From positions 744,001-808,000 of the forward strand of contig SRSI01000010.1 of NCBI GenBank assembly GCA_005656395.1: DNA of 64,000 bases, written 5' to 3'. This DNA is from Strongyloides papillosus (lineage: Eukaryota > Nematoda > Chromadorea > Rhabditida > Strongyloididae). The position numbers and the translations under genes were made by a program. Numbering within the stretch: position 1 is the first letter of the stretch; every line of letters begins with the position of its first letter. Under the pieces are notes generated by a model. That model did not search any database. It was not told the origin of the DNA and saw nothing but the letters and a program-made list of their open reading frames with translations. Below, piece after piece: positions 11,313 to 24,460 of this stretch.

Positions 11313-11563
11313 AACGGCAAAACTATAAAAACTAAGAGTTAAAAATAGTTATCTTTCAACTGGAACAGCGACATCTTTTTATTCGTTGTAAAATATTCTA
11401 TATATAAGACAATTAAATACTTTTCATGCATTTTCAAATAATGATTTTACAACTTTTATATAAGACATATTTTATTTATCATGCAAAATTACAATTTTAA
11501 AATATTAAAAAATTAATAAATAAATAATTATTATAGAAGCAAAAATTTAAAATTATACTCATA

Positions 11564-14500
11564 CTATCTTTTTGATGCGAGTCTGGATAAAGCATGGATC
11601 GCAAATTCACATTTCATATTTTCATCTAATGTCTTATTCTCATCTAAGATAGAAAATATTTTAAGACTTATTCTATCAAAAATGTCGAACTTTTCGTCAG
11701 AATCATTTTCACTAAACAAAAGACAACCTTTTATTTCAACGAGTAAATCCTCATATTTCTCCCATGGGCAAAGAAGTGTAAAGGCATAGATCCATTCAAT
11801 ACTTCTTTTTATTATAGTTTTTATTTCTATATCATTTGCTAAGAAAAATAATGTTTTCACAGAAGATAAAAGTTCTTTTTTTTCTTCCCATTCTTCCATG
11901 AGATGAGATGATAATGTCCCGACTTTAAAAATTCTTAATGCGACATGCTTGAAGTAGAATTTCGAATATTCTTCATTTTTTAGTTTAAAATGCTCCTTTA
12001 TTGGATATTTGAATCTCTTTTGATACACTTGAAGTCTTTTTTTGCCAATTTCATTATTCTCATTTTCATCAACCGCCGGTAAATTTCTAGTAAATGGAGC
12101 AACTTCTATCAATTGTTCATTTTCTTCACCCAACTTGTCTTTTTTAGGGGCGTTAATATATAATCCTTGAATATTAGAGTTTTTCCAATCAAAATAGAAA
12201 GGTGTATCGCCAAAAATTTCGTTCACAAGAATGTTGTTTATTTTATCTAGAATTTTCCCTTTTACAAGTGTTTTTATTATTTTATTCCTAGCCTCTTTGG
12301 TTGTTTGCCTTATGCATAATTTAGAAATGCAATTAAAATATGACGTAATTGCTTTGCAAACAGACATTGTTGGAATAGATGAAAATTGCTCCAAGAATTG
12401 CAAAACACGTACAAAATCATCCATATCATCAATATTATTTTTCATAAGAACTATGTGAAGTGCATACTTTGGTAGTATTTTCATTACTTCAGAAATCACT
12501 TTTGCTGCTAATGGATCTCTTAGTTTAATTAAATGCTCCATTAATTGGACTAGTATATCAAAGATTCTTTTGGGATGATCACTACCGATCTTTGGTAGGG
12601 CATCAATTTTGATAGCAGCAAATATGTGATCCTGATTGAGTGAATAGAAAAATAATTCTTCAGGCGTAAGTTGTTTGAAATCAACTTCCAACATTTCGTG
12701 ATTTTTTACCAAAATTTCGAGACAATGTTTGGTGAGTTTCGAACAAATAAATTTAACCGTATCATTAAACTCCATGGAATGACGTCCGAATGTATCTCGT
12801 GTCCAGTAATATAAAAACATAAATATCTTTGATAGATATGATATTGTAATTCTATCCTTTGTCGCAATAAAAATATTTTCCAAATGTTTCTGTAGTTTTA
12901 AAACGTTTTCTTTGTTGACGAACCACGGGATGTTGAGTTTTAGTATTGTCAAAAGTAATTTCAGTGACGGATTAACAATAGGATAGAAATTAGAGATCGA
13001 ATTAAATATTGCATCGAAAATTTCCAAGAAGTTGAATTTCTTAAGCACCGATAAGTAAACATCATCATTGAATTTCACTTTTAGATTGTTGAGTTGTTCT
13101 ATGGTACTCTCTAAGTATTCAATTGAAACCAAAACACAAGTAGAATTTAATTCATCATAATTGTCTTCCAAAAGAGTATAAAATGTTTCATCGAAAAAAG
13201 ACACGAGCATTTTTATAACATCCTCATTAATCTCAGCAGTCAGCAAATTCAAAAAATTTATTCTGTTCTTCTCACAGCAAAAGTTAACTGAAAACTTTAC
13301 AAAGTCTTTAAAATTTCTAAAACCTTTCAAATCAGCTTTATAACGATTAGTAATAATTTGAACGACGCACTTAAATGCCTCTGGTTCACCAACGACACTT
13401 GTTAGAAGTTTCAAGTCTTGAGGGTTAACGTTAGACTGGAAATTTAAGATTATATACTTGTAGAGCTCTATGCATTCTCTAACTTCTTCTTCCGTCAATA
13501 ATGGAATTGGATCAGGAAATTCATCTCTGTTGGACAAAATCTCAGTATTTTCTTTGTTATGACTTATAATTAAAAAAATCCAGGAAGACAGTTTATGAAT
13601 TTCTTCAATTGTAATACCGTCTTTTAATATACCTTTTTCAACTTCAAAAATAGTTTTTAACATTTTTGCAGATTGTGCAATAGCTACCGGAGAACTGGAA
13701 TATATCCATAAGTGTACAAACTGTAAAGATAGTTTAACAGCGTCCTTATCTTTAAAACATATCATTTGATGTAAAAAATCTAATGACTGAAGAGTTTCAA
13801 AACAGAACTTTTTCTTCTCATAATCTGACAAAAGCTTTGTGTCTATAACTTTCCCGAAATATGCCCTCCTTAAACCTTCTAAGCATCTTAAATCATACAA
13901 TTTTGTCTCTCCGCCGGAAGAATGTGATTTGTTGTGATTCTTCTTGTCGCATTGATGACGAGAGTATCTGCTACCAAAACGTGTTGTCAGCATAATACTA
14001 AGAAATAGTTCAGCAGTACCAGTTTTATCAGTATCAGATGCTTGATCTAAGAGTAGTTTGAAAACTTCTACCCCGACATTTGTCGTTTCAACATATTCAA
14101 CGAAACGTTGAGCCAAAGTCTAAAAGAATTATAATCAAACACATAGGATATAAAACATACACATAATACTTCCACCACTTCCCTAAATCTTTCATTTCTT
14201 CCCATTAAACATCCTAACTCTATACGATATGCATTAATTGTATTGCAATTTCCAATGAAAGTGGCACAATTATCTTGAGGCGTCAAAATCCAGTTACGAG
14301 ATTCAAACAACTCTTCTGATACTGAGACCAAAGGTTGAATGGAATCGATCAAAGAACAATATTCGTTGTTGTTCTTCTCTCCTAAAGCAATTTCTGAAGA
14401 TGAAAACTCTTCAGTGAGTTTAGCACAGACCTGAGGTCTTCGCGACTTTAAAAAGGAGCCCAAAGCCATCAAAGAATTAAAGGCAGTAACATGCTCCAGG

Positions 14501-14769
14501 TCATGATTTTCGTTGGAAGGTAACCAATTGCTATAGACATCATCAGTATCTGACGTATTTATTTTCCTTAATTTTTCATTCCATAAAATGGAATTGCCGT
14601 TTTTAAGCTCATATGAACTTATACTATTTACTTTACGTCCAACAACAGAATAGAACTCCAGAAAAGCTTCAAAGAAATCAAATTCGTCGTTCCCACATTC
14701 ATCAAGATGTTCCAAGATTGATTTAGGTGTGTAACCCTCTTCCAATAAGGTAATTATCTTCTGAACCAT
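11564..14769 (-). CDS. Unassigned large all-helical (alpha-solenoid-like) protein
   Basis: Two exons: 14161-14769 and 11564-14119, joined across a 41-bp intron (GTATGT...CTTTTAG, phase 0), giving about 1054 aa. The sequence is leucine-rich, amphipathic and helical throughout, with no signal peptide, membrane segment or recognisable catalytic motif. A low-complexity insert (HNKSHSSGG) lies near residue 260. The composition suggests HEAT/ARM-type repeats, as in nucleoporins, importins or scaffold proteins, but I cannot assign a family. It is divergent from the coiled-coil/membrane gene at 15353, with about 580 bp between start codons. Long open frames with balanced codon use make it certain that it is a gene; its function is unknown. 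Confidence 0.85.
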
Positions 14770-15352
14770 CGCAATTAGATATAGTAAGAGATAGATAGAA
14801 AAAAAGAACGTAGCGACTTTAAATCGGCGATTATATAGTATTAATTTCTCTCTGTCTCATGAAACAAAACCAATACCAATAAGCCTAAAGGTAATTTGGA
14901 AATGTGTTTAGACAAGACTCTATTGTAAGGAATGACCAAAAAGCTTTGCCGACGAAGCAACTATTATACATATTCTCGCTTTAGGACTTTTACAATTGGG
15001 AATGTAAAAAAGTTAATTTTCAACAGTTATCTTATAAAACAAAGAAATTTGGTATTTTTCTAGTTTTTTATCAATTAAGCATTATAGAAGGATATCCAGT
15101 GAATTTTTAGGTTATTTATTTCAATATATTTTATTCTGATAAATTGCATAAAAGTTCTAAATTTTTGGAACGACATATATCGTGGTTATTGTTAAAAAGA
15201 TCTTAGCTAACTATTTTGTGTGTATTTGAATAACAATGTGATGTTAAGTGATTATAAATAACTGATTAATTTTTTTTTGTTGGAGAATCGTTGTGGAAAA
15301 ATTTTATTTTTGTGTTGGGTCGGTTTTTCTTACGACGTCTGTTTTTTTCTAA
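14770..15352. other. Divergent intergenic region
   Basis: About 580 bp between two start codons pointing away from each other, so it probably holds both promoters. The stretch from about 14810 to 15000 is less AT-rich than its surroundings. I see no convincing open frame or RNA gene. Confidence 0.5.
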
Positions 15353-16550
15353 ATGGAGGCCATATACAAATTACAAAATAGTCAAAACAATGGTACTATT
15401 TTATTGCCAGCAAACAACATTTCCATAGAGGTTGGTAGGATTTTAAAATCTCTAAATGGAAGTTTAGTAGGCATTTTTGAATTCGAAGAAAATATGAAAA
15501 AAGTACTGCAGATGGAGAAACAACTGAATGATCTTAAAAAAAGAGTAACATTACTTCGTGATACTGTAGTTGTAGCCTTTCTAAATCGTCGTTTTCTACA
15601 CACTCAAGGTTTTATTGAGGTCTGTTAATAGTGTTGAAATTACTATTTTTTTTAGACTATCTTAAAATACCAAAGTGAACTGGAAAATAACACTGCTTTA
15701 ATAAATAGTTACTTTACTATCAAAAATGAATTGATAAGTATTATAGACAAGAAAGAAAAAGATGACGAAGGAATTTCAAAATGTTTAGACAAATATAAAA
15801 TATTCCATGAAAGACTTTCTACAATGGGAAGATACGTAGATATAGATGTTAAGGAGTCTTTAGAATACTTAATTGGTCTTTTTTACTTAAAGTGGGAGAG
15901 TTTAGAGAACTTTGTTATACAGAAGAACAATTTATCAAATATATTTAAAGCAGATGTGGATAGGTATTATTCAATTTTTTCAGAAAAAAAGCACAGTGAT
16001 TTTCTTTTATTACACGATAATGTCCAGAAACTTAAAAATGATATTGAGATCGAAATGTTGATTGTTGAGGAGATATCCTTGTTTCCCGAAGTTGGTTTTA
16101 TTTACGAAAATTTAAAGCAAACACTTAGAAGTGTAAATTATCTAAACAAAAGCCTTAAAAATAAAATTAATTGTCTTATGGAAGTTGGTGCTGGAGTAAG
16201 TGAATATAAATCACCTACGGACTTTAAGGAAAAAACAGATAATCTCCACGATTCTTGTTCGGAAAATAAAAGTACTCTTAAAAGTGGTGATTTTGAAGAA
16301 GATGTCTCCAATCACTTGAATAAACAATCGAATTCTAACCGGATAAAGTCAAATTTTAAAAAGTGCTTAAACTTGCCTTTCACTCTGGTATGTTTAATAT
16401 TTTTATTAATTTACTTTTTTTCAGACTGTTATTATTTTGCTTTTTCTATTTTGGTCTTATGTGTTTTTTTATCATATCGGAACTTATGGCTGTCATTTTC
16501 GTAAATCATGGACAGTGGAAAACAAAGGGAAGTATTTTGACCGTTTCTAA
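15353..16550 (+). CDS. Coiled-coil protein with C-terminal membrane anchor
   Basis: Model: exons 15353-15619, 15656-16387 and 16425-16550, introns of 36 bp (GTCTGT...TTTAG) and 37 bp (GTATGT...TTTTTTTCAG), product about 374 aa. Residues 1-280 are mostly helical with heptad-like stretches (residues 45-70 and the 200s). A Ser/Asn-rich linker follows, then one hydrophobic segment (TVIILLFLFWSYVFF) and a basic tail ending KYFDRF. If the second intron is retained, the frame instead ends at 16504 with a different hydrophobic segment and the short tail YRNLWLSFS. Both forms are tail-anchored. The consensus splice sites make me prefer splicing. The layout (coiled coil, one C-terminal TM, short tail) recalls KASH or organelle-tethering proteins, but no family motif is recognisable. 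Confidence 0.75.
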
Positions 16551-16705
16551 ATTTATTGTATTAAGTTTCTTTTTATTTTACATTTTTTATTTTATTTAAT
16601 TTTGATTAAAGGTTAGTTTAAAATTTTCTAAGTTGTTTATTAGTAATTTATGCTATAAAATATTTTTTAAAGTACAAAACATTTTTTTAATAACCATAAA
16701 GTATT

Positions 16706-19700
16706 TTATGTGAATAAAGCTTTCAGACTGTCATATATATCATTTAGTTTCCTTGACTCTGAATGATCTTCGGAAAATATGTTGTAATTGCAACCTTTCT
16801 TATGCTCATCTAATTTTTGTATTAGGCAATAAGTTGAATCACATAATTTCCATACACCTAAAAGTTTTTTACATTGCTCATACATTTCTTTGCGTAGTGA
16901 AATAACAATAAATTGTGCATTTTGAGTACGTTCATTAATATAATCAGCTATAATACGAACATTTCGGAAATCCAAAGCAGCATCAATCTCATCCATTATA
17001 TAAAATGGAACCGGATTAAATGAATGGAGAGCAAAAACAAGAGACAATGAGGCCAGTGTTTTCTCACCTCCAGATAGATTCATTATTTTTTTCCAGCACT
17101 TTTCGGGAGGTCGTACTTTAAAAACAATTCCATAATTGTATGGATCAAATTTATCAATTGGTTCTATTTCTGCATCACCACCAAAAGTAATTTGTTGGTA
17201 AATTTGCTTGATATTTCTTGAAATAATATTAAAACCTTTATTAAATTCTTGTAATCTTATTTCAGTCATTTTCTCATATTTGTTTTTTAAATTATCGTAA
17301 ATTTCTTTAAATTCGTTAAATATGTTGGTACTAGATATTAATCTGTTAGACCTTTTTATGAATTCATTTATAATATCAGTATCAATAGGTACTTTACTCA
17401 TATTATGTAAGGAACCTAGTTTTTTTTTAATGTTTCCGACTTCTCCATAACTCATATTTTCAATTTCATCAATAGCATATGGTTTAACATTTACATAAAC
17501 TAAACCATTTTCTTCGTTGTACTCATAATTATCTAACATCTGAACAAATTCTTTCTCTGCATTGTATACATTTTTGTTGTAAAAACTTTCGTCTGTTGAA
17601 AAACTGATAATATCGTCAGGTAGAAAAATCATTTCTTTAAAAAATGTATATCTTGCATTGTTTTTTAGTATTTCTAATTTGTCGAAATGCTTTTTAGATT
17701 TATGAAGTTCTAAATTATCTTTTTCGAGTGATATTTTGACGATTGATAATCTGTTGCTGACATCATTTTTCTTAATTTGGAGGTCTCCAATATATTTTTT
17801 ATTATTATTATAATTATTTTGAAGATTATTAACAAGTTCGATAGATTGTGATAATAAATTTTTTAATTTTACCATCCTATTTTTACTTGTCTCTTCTGTA
17901 GTATTTAAGTTATTTATTGTGTTGTTAAGTTTATCTAATTTTTGCTCATTATCATGTAACGAAGTAGTCGTACGGTATAGTTTATGTTCTAATTTTTTTA
18001 AATTCTTATTAGTTTGGCTGATTTCCTCTCTTAGTAAATTGGTATTTTCAAGTTTCTGATTATATTCTTTTTCTAAACAGCCTAAAATATTATTCCGTAA
18101 TTCTAAAATTTTATCATTAATGGTGTTATACTCATTTTGAATTTCATTTAAGGATTTTTCTTTCTGAAATATTTCTTCCTGACACTTTTCAATCTGATTT
18201 TCTAATAATCTTTTACTTTCTTCATCAACTTTTATTTCATTCATCCGATCAATAGCATCTGATAGTTGCTTTTTAAGTAATTCTTTAGATTTTTCATTTG
18301 TTTCAAGTGTCCTTTTAATGATAGTTATTTTTTGCGAGTATGTTTCTAAATTGAGATTTAATTTATTTAAAATTTTCTTAATAGAATTCTTTGAATTCAA
18401 TAATTTGTTGTATTCTTCTTGTAATTTAGACAATTTATATTCTTTTTCTTTTACTCTTGCTTGATATTCTTCTTTTCCTTTGGTAGTTTCTTTGTTTGAA
18501 ATACAGTTTTTTGCACCTATTTTGCCAGATAAAGGTCTACCTCCACCTGTTATTTTTCCACTGTTTTCAAAAATAGTTCCATCGAGTGTAACAATTTTTT
18601 TAAAATTCCCAAATAAAGCTTTTTTTAATGGTTCAATATCGTCAATTGTATTTACAACTAAAGATTCTCGTAAAATAAAATAAAAACATTTCATTATATT
18701 GGGGTCAAATATGTTAAGTAAATCAAATGCTCTTTGGGATTGTAGTGGATACTTTCTCTTTTCATTCATTTTATCAAAAACAGCAATTTTATCTATTACC
18801 ATAAAGCTACCTTTACCGATTTTATCAACTCTTAATTTGTTTATTAAATATTGAGCATCTTCTACAGTATCAACAACATAGTTATCCAATAATTTACCAC
18901 CTAAAGTTGATAAAGCAATATCGTATTTTTTATCAATATGACAAAGATCGCCTAATCGTCCACGGAAACCCTTATAATTCAATTTCATTAAATATTCGCT
19001 TATTTTGTCAACTGGTTCCAAGTCTACTGATATCATTAAATCATAGTTGTTTTTAAATTCAAGTAATTCTTTTCGCTCATTCTCAATTTCATTTCTAACA
19101 CTGTTCATTTTCTCACTAATATTTCTATGTTTTACTTCTTCTGAGAGAATTTCATTATTTATATTATTTAATTTGTCTTTCCAAACGTTATATTCTATGC
19201 CAGTTGAATCTAACAAATCGTCTTTAATTTTTATACTCTTTTTTAACTCATCAACAGCATCCATAGCATAATTTTTTTCAAAAGACAATTCATTTAGTTT
19301 GATCATCAGCTTATCTTTATCGTTAATGATTTCTCTTAACTTACTTTTCTCTTCTTGAACTTTTCCATCTCTTTCGTTTAATTCAGTATCGTACAATGCT
19401 TTTTTTTTCCTGACAAATTCTTCCTCCGCAATAATTTTTTTTTGTGCAATTGTGTTTATTTCTGAATTTTCATTTTCTAGTTTTTCTTTTAATATAGTTA
19501 ATTTCTTATTGATTTCTTTAGGCTGTTTAGTCATTATTTCTATTTCAACAAACAATTTTTTATTTGTTTCTATTATACAATCAATTTCTTTAGTAACTGA
19601 CTCCTGCTTTAATTTATTCTTCAATTCCTCATTGGTTAAATCGGAAATTTCTTTTTTAATTTTATCCATCTCAGTTTTCTCGCTTTCTATTTTCTTTAAA

Positions 19701-20942
19701 TTTTGACATTTTCTTTCGTTGTAATTTTTTATTTCTTGATCCAAGCGTTTCTCATCTTCATCCAATTCTTTTTCTAAATTAATATCTCTTGTTAATTTCT
19801 TTTGAATGTTATCAATTTTTCTTTGCAATTCCACCATCTCAAAACAGTTTATTTTATATTCCCATTCAATAATACTATTATTTATTCGCATTGTTCTCAC
19901 TATATTGGTAACTTGATCAAATAAAATCATTTTGTAATGTTCTGCTTCATTACATTTAGCTTTTTTAAATACTACTTCCTTATACATTTCAATGACACCA
20001 TTATTTAATTCTTCAATTGGTTTTTTATAGATTGCTGTTCCAATAATATCATCCAAAAATTCTAGCATTCCATCTTCATTCTCCTTCTCTGCTTTTGGTT
20101 TCAATAAAGAAATATTTTCTACTTCTCCTTGAAGTATAATAAACCTATCGTGGTCTAATCCTATTCCTTGTTCCTTAAGGTAAGTTTTTATCTTATCTTT
20201 TGTAGAATCTTTTCCACAAAATTGATATTTTGTTTTGTTGTCTTTAAATACATATCGAGAAATATTAAATAAATGTGGTTCACGATTTTTAATAATTCTT
20301 TTAAAAAATATAGTTACTCTTGCAAAATCAGGATTACCATGACTGCTATTGTGTATAAGTTCGCTATACTTTTTCATTCTTATTTTTCTTGGACTATAAT
20401 CAAAAGCAAAAAGAAAAGCATCAATTATATTAGATTTTCCTGATCCGTTATTTCCAATGACAGAGGTAAAATGCTAAAAAACAATATATATTACTAAATC
20501 CGTAAAAACATACACAATCGAATTGGCCAATTTTTTTTTCACCAAAATATGATTTGAAATTTTCTAAAACTACACTATCAATTACCAACCTTCCCTCAAC
20601 ATTTTTATTTCCACTTGAAAGTAGAGTTTTGTTTTCCACATTCTTTTTAAGAAGTTCCTTCATAGGAGTAAGCTTCTTGATTTCGATGTTTTGTTCTTGT
20701 TCTGTCAAATTAGTATTAGTTGATATGTCAAATTCACATTTTTCTCCAGAAGAACAATGTTTTAACCTCTTATTATTACAATTATCCTCTTCATTATTGA
20801 TTATCCTCCTTTTACGAAGATTGATTGAATCATCTACATCTAAAGTCTAAAATAATTACATTCTCTTTTAAAAGTATTTTTAAAAAATTACATTTGTTGT
20901 ACAGATTCTGTTATCACCATAGTCTCCAGTAAAATCAGTCAT
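16706..20942 (-). CDS. smc4: Structural maintenance of chromosomes protein 4 (condensin ATPase)
   Basis: Three exons: 20892-20942, 20514-20846 and 16706-20473, with introns of 45 and 40 bp; about 1383 aa. An acidic/basic N-terminal tail precedes the SMC core: LENFKSYFGEKKIG, Walker A GNNGSGKSN (residues 135-143), and DLDHDRF-type SMC4 sequence with EGMLEFLDDIIG. Two long coiled coils flank a hinge (GFRGRLGDL through GGGRPLSGK). The ABC signature LSGGEKTLASLSL and Walker B FYIMDEIDAALD lie near the C-terminus. The SMC4-specific N-terminal motif distinguishes it from SMC2, 1 and 3. SMC4 pairs with SMC2 in condensin to compact mitotic chromosomes; nematodes may also use it for dosage compensation. 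Length is a little above the ~1290 of vertebrates. It is convergent with the gene ending at 16550. Confidence 0.95.
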
Positions 20943-21757
20943 AACAATAGTATCTCTGTAAATTTTTTATCAATATTGTTTAAAAACAAATTCAATGAAC
21001 ATAAAATCTTTCTAAGTCACAATTATTTTAATGAAATTTTATTTCTAATGCTAAAGAAATTAGATCATAAAATAAAAAAAAGGTCCAAATAACAAATTGA
21101 CACCACAAAATTAATAGTATTCGAGAAATATACTAAATAATCAAAATGAGAACACCAAATAAATAAAAATAAATTTAAATTATGAGCACCAAAAGAATAT
21201 ATTCTCTTGATAAAAACAAAATCGGATTGATATTATATAAATATCGAAATTATTTTTTGCAAGTGTCTAAATCAATTCAACTTGTATAAAAACATTAAAA
21301 ATTTATTTTATCTATTTGAAAGTTTCCAAGTACTCACAAATTGCAAAATGAATTTAAAAAAGGACTACGAAATTTAATGAAAAATTAAACATTCCCAATT
21401 TAAATAAATAATTACGGAAATTATTTTTCTGTACTTAAAAAGACAACGATTTCCAAGAGAAAAAAAGTACAACGCTCAATTAAAGAAATATCATTGATCA
21501 CACTTTCAACCATAAGTTTATCATTTTAATAATTTACATATACTACTTCTGAGTATAATAAGAGTGAAATATTACTCCAAAATGTATAATTGTAAACAAA
21601 CATATGACTAAACAACACAATACAAGGTTGGTACATTCTTTTAAGAAAATATTATATACATTTAAAATACAATTTCTCTAAAAAAACAAAATAAAAAAAG
21701 ATTTCATGGAATTATGAGGAAAATATTAGACATATGTGTTCTTAGTAACAAAAATAA
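20943..21757. other. Intergenic region, SMC4 to ABHD16
   Basis: About 815 bp, very AT-rich. It carries the SMC4 5' flank and the 3' flank of the lipase gene. I see no supported open frame, tRNA or repeat. Confidence 0.5.
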
Positions 21758-23227
21758 TTATTTTGAAGATTCAATAATTAATTTAAAAATATTACTGCTA
21801 AGAGGATCATTATGACCAAGATCCACATCAATGAAATGTTTTGAGCATATTTTGTAAACTTTTTCTATTTCTGGATCTTCATCGCGCAATGAAAGTCTTG
21901 AAATTTCATCTACAGCTAACCATATATCAATGTGTCTTATCAATTCTGGTCTCGTCTTAAACATAGTTGAATGGCGAGAAAGAATGAGTTTTTTTAAAAG
22001 ATCATTAGCTCTATTCGATGAAATTTTTTCATTGTATGAACCAAGTGGTTTTGTTATAATCATTTCATCACGTAATCTTCTAATAATTGTTACTTCTCCT
22101 TTGTAATGTTCTAATTGGGATGATACTGGAAGATTTAGGTATGTTCTTATAGCATGAATAACGGCTCCTTCAAAGAATTCTGGCATTCGTAATTTTGCTA
22201 ATGGTAATACATCATCAAAAGTAGCATCAAGAATAAGATGTTTTATTTTTGGATAATTTGCAGCTAACCAAGTTGAAGGATAACCTCCAATAGACCATCC
22301 ATATACAATAATATCTTCTTCTCTAAATCCTTGAGCTAAAGCATTTTGAAATACTGTATCAATTGCTGCTGCAATCCTATGTGGATATGTTTCACCAATA
22401 CTTTCAACAAATCCTGGAGTATTCCATCCCATAACAGAGTATCCAAGGGGATGTACTCCATTTACTAAACCAACTTCATAAAAACCAGCATTTCCTTCAC
22501 TACATATAACTAAGTATTTTCCATTGTTATTACCTGTACTTCTTCTGTCAAAAAATACTGAATCAATAATGTCTTTTTCAGGAGTAAGTAATACCATTCG
22601 TTTAGCTTTATGAACCAAAAAATAGTCTTTTCTTGCATTTAAAAATGTAGGCTGAAAGAAATATTGAAGTAATGCCACTTGTCCGGGATATAACAATCTT
22701 TTTCCAAAAGAATGCACTGCAACATATGAAAGTACATCTCTAACAACATTAAATAATCCCCAATCTGGGATTTCATCAATTCCAACATTGTCAAACATCT
22801 TCCTTTGATTTTCCATATTAGTGAGAGAATTATCAAAAGTAATTGGTCCTTTTGAAACCTCGAAATCATATTTTTCATATACTTCAAATGTTTTTTTGTC
22901 CAACGATTTTGTTAATTCTTCAATAAAAACACAATATTCATTGTTTAAAAGTCTTCCAACAAATCTAGAAGAGTATCCAAAAATGTAGCACATTGTTAAA
23001 ACCCTAATTAAGTAAGGTACAGATGTTGAGTTTATCAAATTGTTGTTAATAGCAACAATTAACATTACTGGCCATAATGCTACACAAGTATATTTCAAGC
23101 CACGAAGATTTGAAAGAATATGATTTCCAATATTTTCTATAAAATTACTCTTGTAATAGTAATCAGGATTCGCAAAAATAGCATAAAGCCTTGGACCAAG
23201 TAATACTGATTTTAAATATTGCCACAT
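21758..23227 (-). CDS. abhd16: ABHD16A-like alpha/beta-hydrolase (phosphatidylserine lipase)
   Basis: Single exon, 489 aa from the ATG at 23227. That start gives MWQYLKSVLLGPRLY, which matches the vertebrate N-terminus (VLGPRLY), and sits 2 nt after a TTTCAG acceptor; the upstream in-frame Met at 23302 is therefore probably in an outron. Two hydrophobic segments near residues 55-100 anchor it in membrane. The hydrolase fold shows VICSEGNAGFYEVG, the nucleophile elbow YGWSIGGYPSTW (Ser312), LILDATFDD, the RRLRDEMI acid region, and a C-terminal His in DLGHNDP (about residue 472). In mammals ABHD16A makes lysophosphatidylserine at the ER. Length is shorter than the human 558 aa. Function is transferred by similarity and is quite secure at family level. 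Confidence 0.92.
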   Translation of the reverse strand: MWQYLKSVLLGPRLYAIFANPDYYYKSNFIENIGNHILSNLRGLKYTCVALWPVMLIVAINNNLINSTSVPYLIRVLTMCYIFGYSSRFVGRLLNNEYCVFIEELTKSLDKKTFEVYEKYDFEVSKGPITFDNSLTNMENQRKMFDNVGIDEIPDWGLFNVVRDVLSYVAVHSFGKRLLYPGQVALLQYFFQPTFLNARKDYFLVHKAKRMVLLTPEKDIIDSVFFDRRSTGNNNGKYLVICSEGNAGFYEVGLVNGVHPLGYSVMGWNTPGFVESIGETYPHRIAAAIDTVFQNALAQGFREEDIIVYGWSIGGYPSTWLAANYPKIKHLILDATFDDVLPLAKLRMPEFFEGAVIHAIRTYLNLPVSSQLEHYKGEVTIIRRLRDEMIITKPLGSYNEKISSNRANDLLKKLILSRHSTMFKTRPELIRHIDIWLAVDEISRLSLRDEDPEIEKVYKICSKHFIDVDLGHNDPLSSNIFKLIIESSK

Positions 23228-23240
23228 GTCTGAAATACAT
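23228..23240 (-). other. Probable trans-splice acceptor for the ABHD16 gene
   Basis: Minus-strand ATGTATTTCAG, then AC, then ATG. A TTTCAG acceptor 2 nt before the start codon with AT-rich sequence upstream is the nematode spliced-leader pattern. A cis intron in the 5' UTR is the alternative. Confidence 0.55.
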
Positions 23241-24460
23241 AAAAATATAGTTTGGTAAAATAAATGACATAGCTGATTGAAGGTAAATATAAAATTATGC
23301 AAATTTTACGAAATATGCACAAATTCAAATTATTATTATAACATCTTACTTGACCACTACCTTATTATTTTCATTTTTACTATATTATTACCGTAAATAA
23401 AACTTAAAGAAATTTTATAATTATAAAGAAAAATAATAAATCTGGATAAGAGGAGAAGAAATTACACATAATAATAAGTAAAATGTTCTAGATATTTACC
23501 ATATAAGAAGATGAAGAAATATTTACCAAAGATGTTACTAGCCCCTATATACTTTATACCAACAATTTGTATTTCCGTAATTTTTCTGTATGCAATCATC
23601 TAAAGTATAGCAACATTCTATCTTTTTACAAAATTAAATTTTTTCATTATGGGATAATTGATAAGTGTAATATTTTAAATCTATTTAAATACAACTATGA
23701 AAAACGATCGTGGAGTGATGTAACAAGAACCTTCTTCAAAATCAATGATTTTGACCAAAAGTCTAAAGGTGGTTGATTTATAAATCGGTCTTCAGATCAA
23801 CGAAAACAAATGAAAGTAATTCTGATCGTTGAAGTTGTTACATTGTTTACAATAAACAAAAAACTACATAAATCTCCAAAAGAAGTAACAAAAGAATTAT
23901 AATCTAAGGTGAATTGCCAATGGCAAAATATCCGTGAAAAAGTGAATCACCAGTTTACAATAATTAAGAATTTCATAGATTTTAATCAACCATCAAATAT
24001 TTTTAGTCTGTTTTGTATCAAAATGTATTATAAAACGTTGAGAGTAATTATAATAATCTATAAAAATTTTATGTCTTTTAAACACAAAAAAATAAATTTT
24101 AAAATTTTGTTAAAATATAATAAATTAAGTAAATATTAAAGCTCACCATATTAAAATTTAATTGATTGCATTTATTCAACTATTATTAGCAAATATTTAT
24201 ACAATAATTTGGTATTAAACAATTTTAATTGCTTTTTTCTACTAATGCATTAATCGAGAAGCAAAATTTTGCTATCGGAATCTTAAATGTTAGAAAAAAA
24301 AACTACAAACAATCATTGGTAAAAAATTTGTGATACATTTAAGAATTGAAGTAAAGAAAATAAAAGTAATAAACGTTTACTCCGAAATGTAATAAAAAAT
24401 GAACTATATCTTAAAATATAGCATTGATAAAAGTAAAAAATAAGTTAAGTACCAAAATTA
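23241..24460. other. Intergenic region, ABHD16 to PRKRIP1-like gene
   Basis: About 1.2 kb, AT-rich. It contains only short open frames (for example plus-strand ones near 23567 and 23909) with asparagine/lysine/isoleucine-rich translations typical of chance frames in such DNA. A less AT-rich patch lies at about 23700-23850. Nothing is identifiable. Confidence 0.45.

Noticed and set aside
15382..15603. 73-codon minus-strand frame
   Set aside because: Antisense to exon 1 of the coiled-coil gene.
23567..24139. Two plus-strand frames of 69 and 76 codons
   Set aside because: Asn/Ile/Lys/Phe-rich chance frames with no motif, splice context or similarity.
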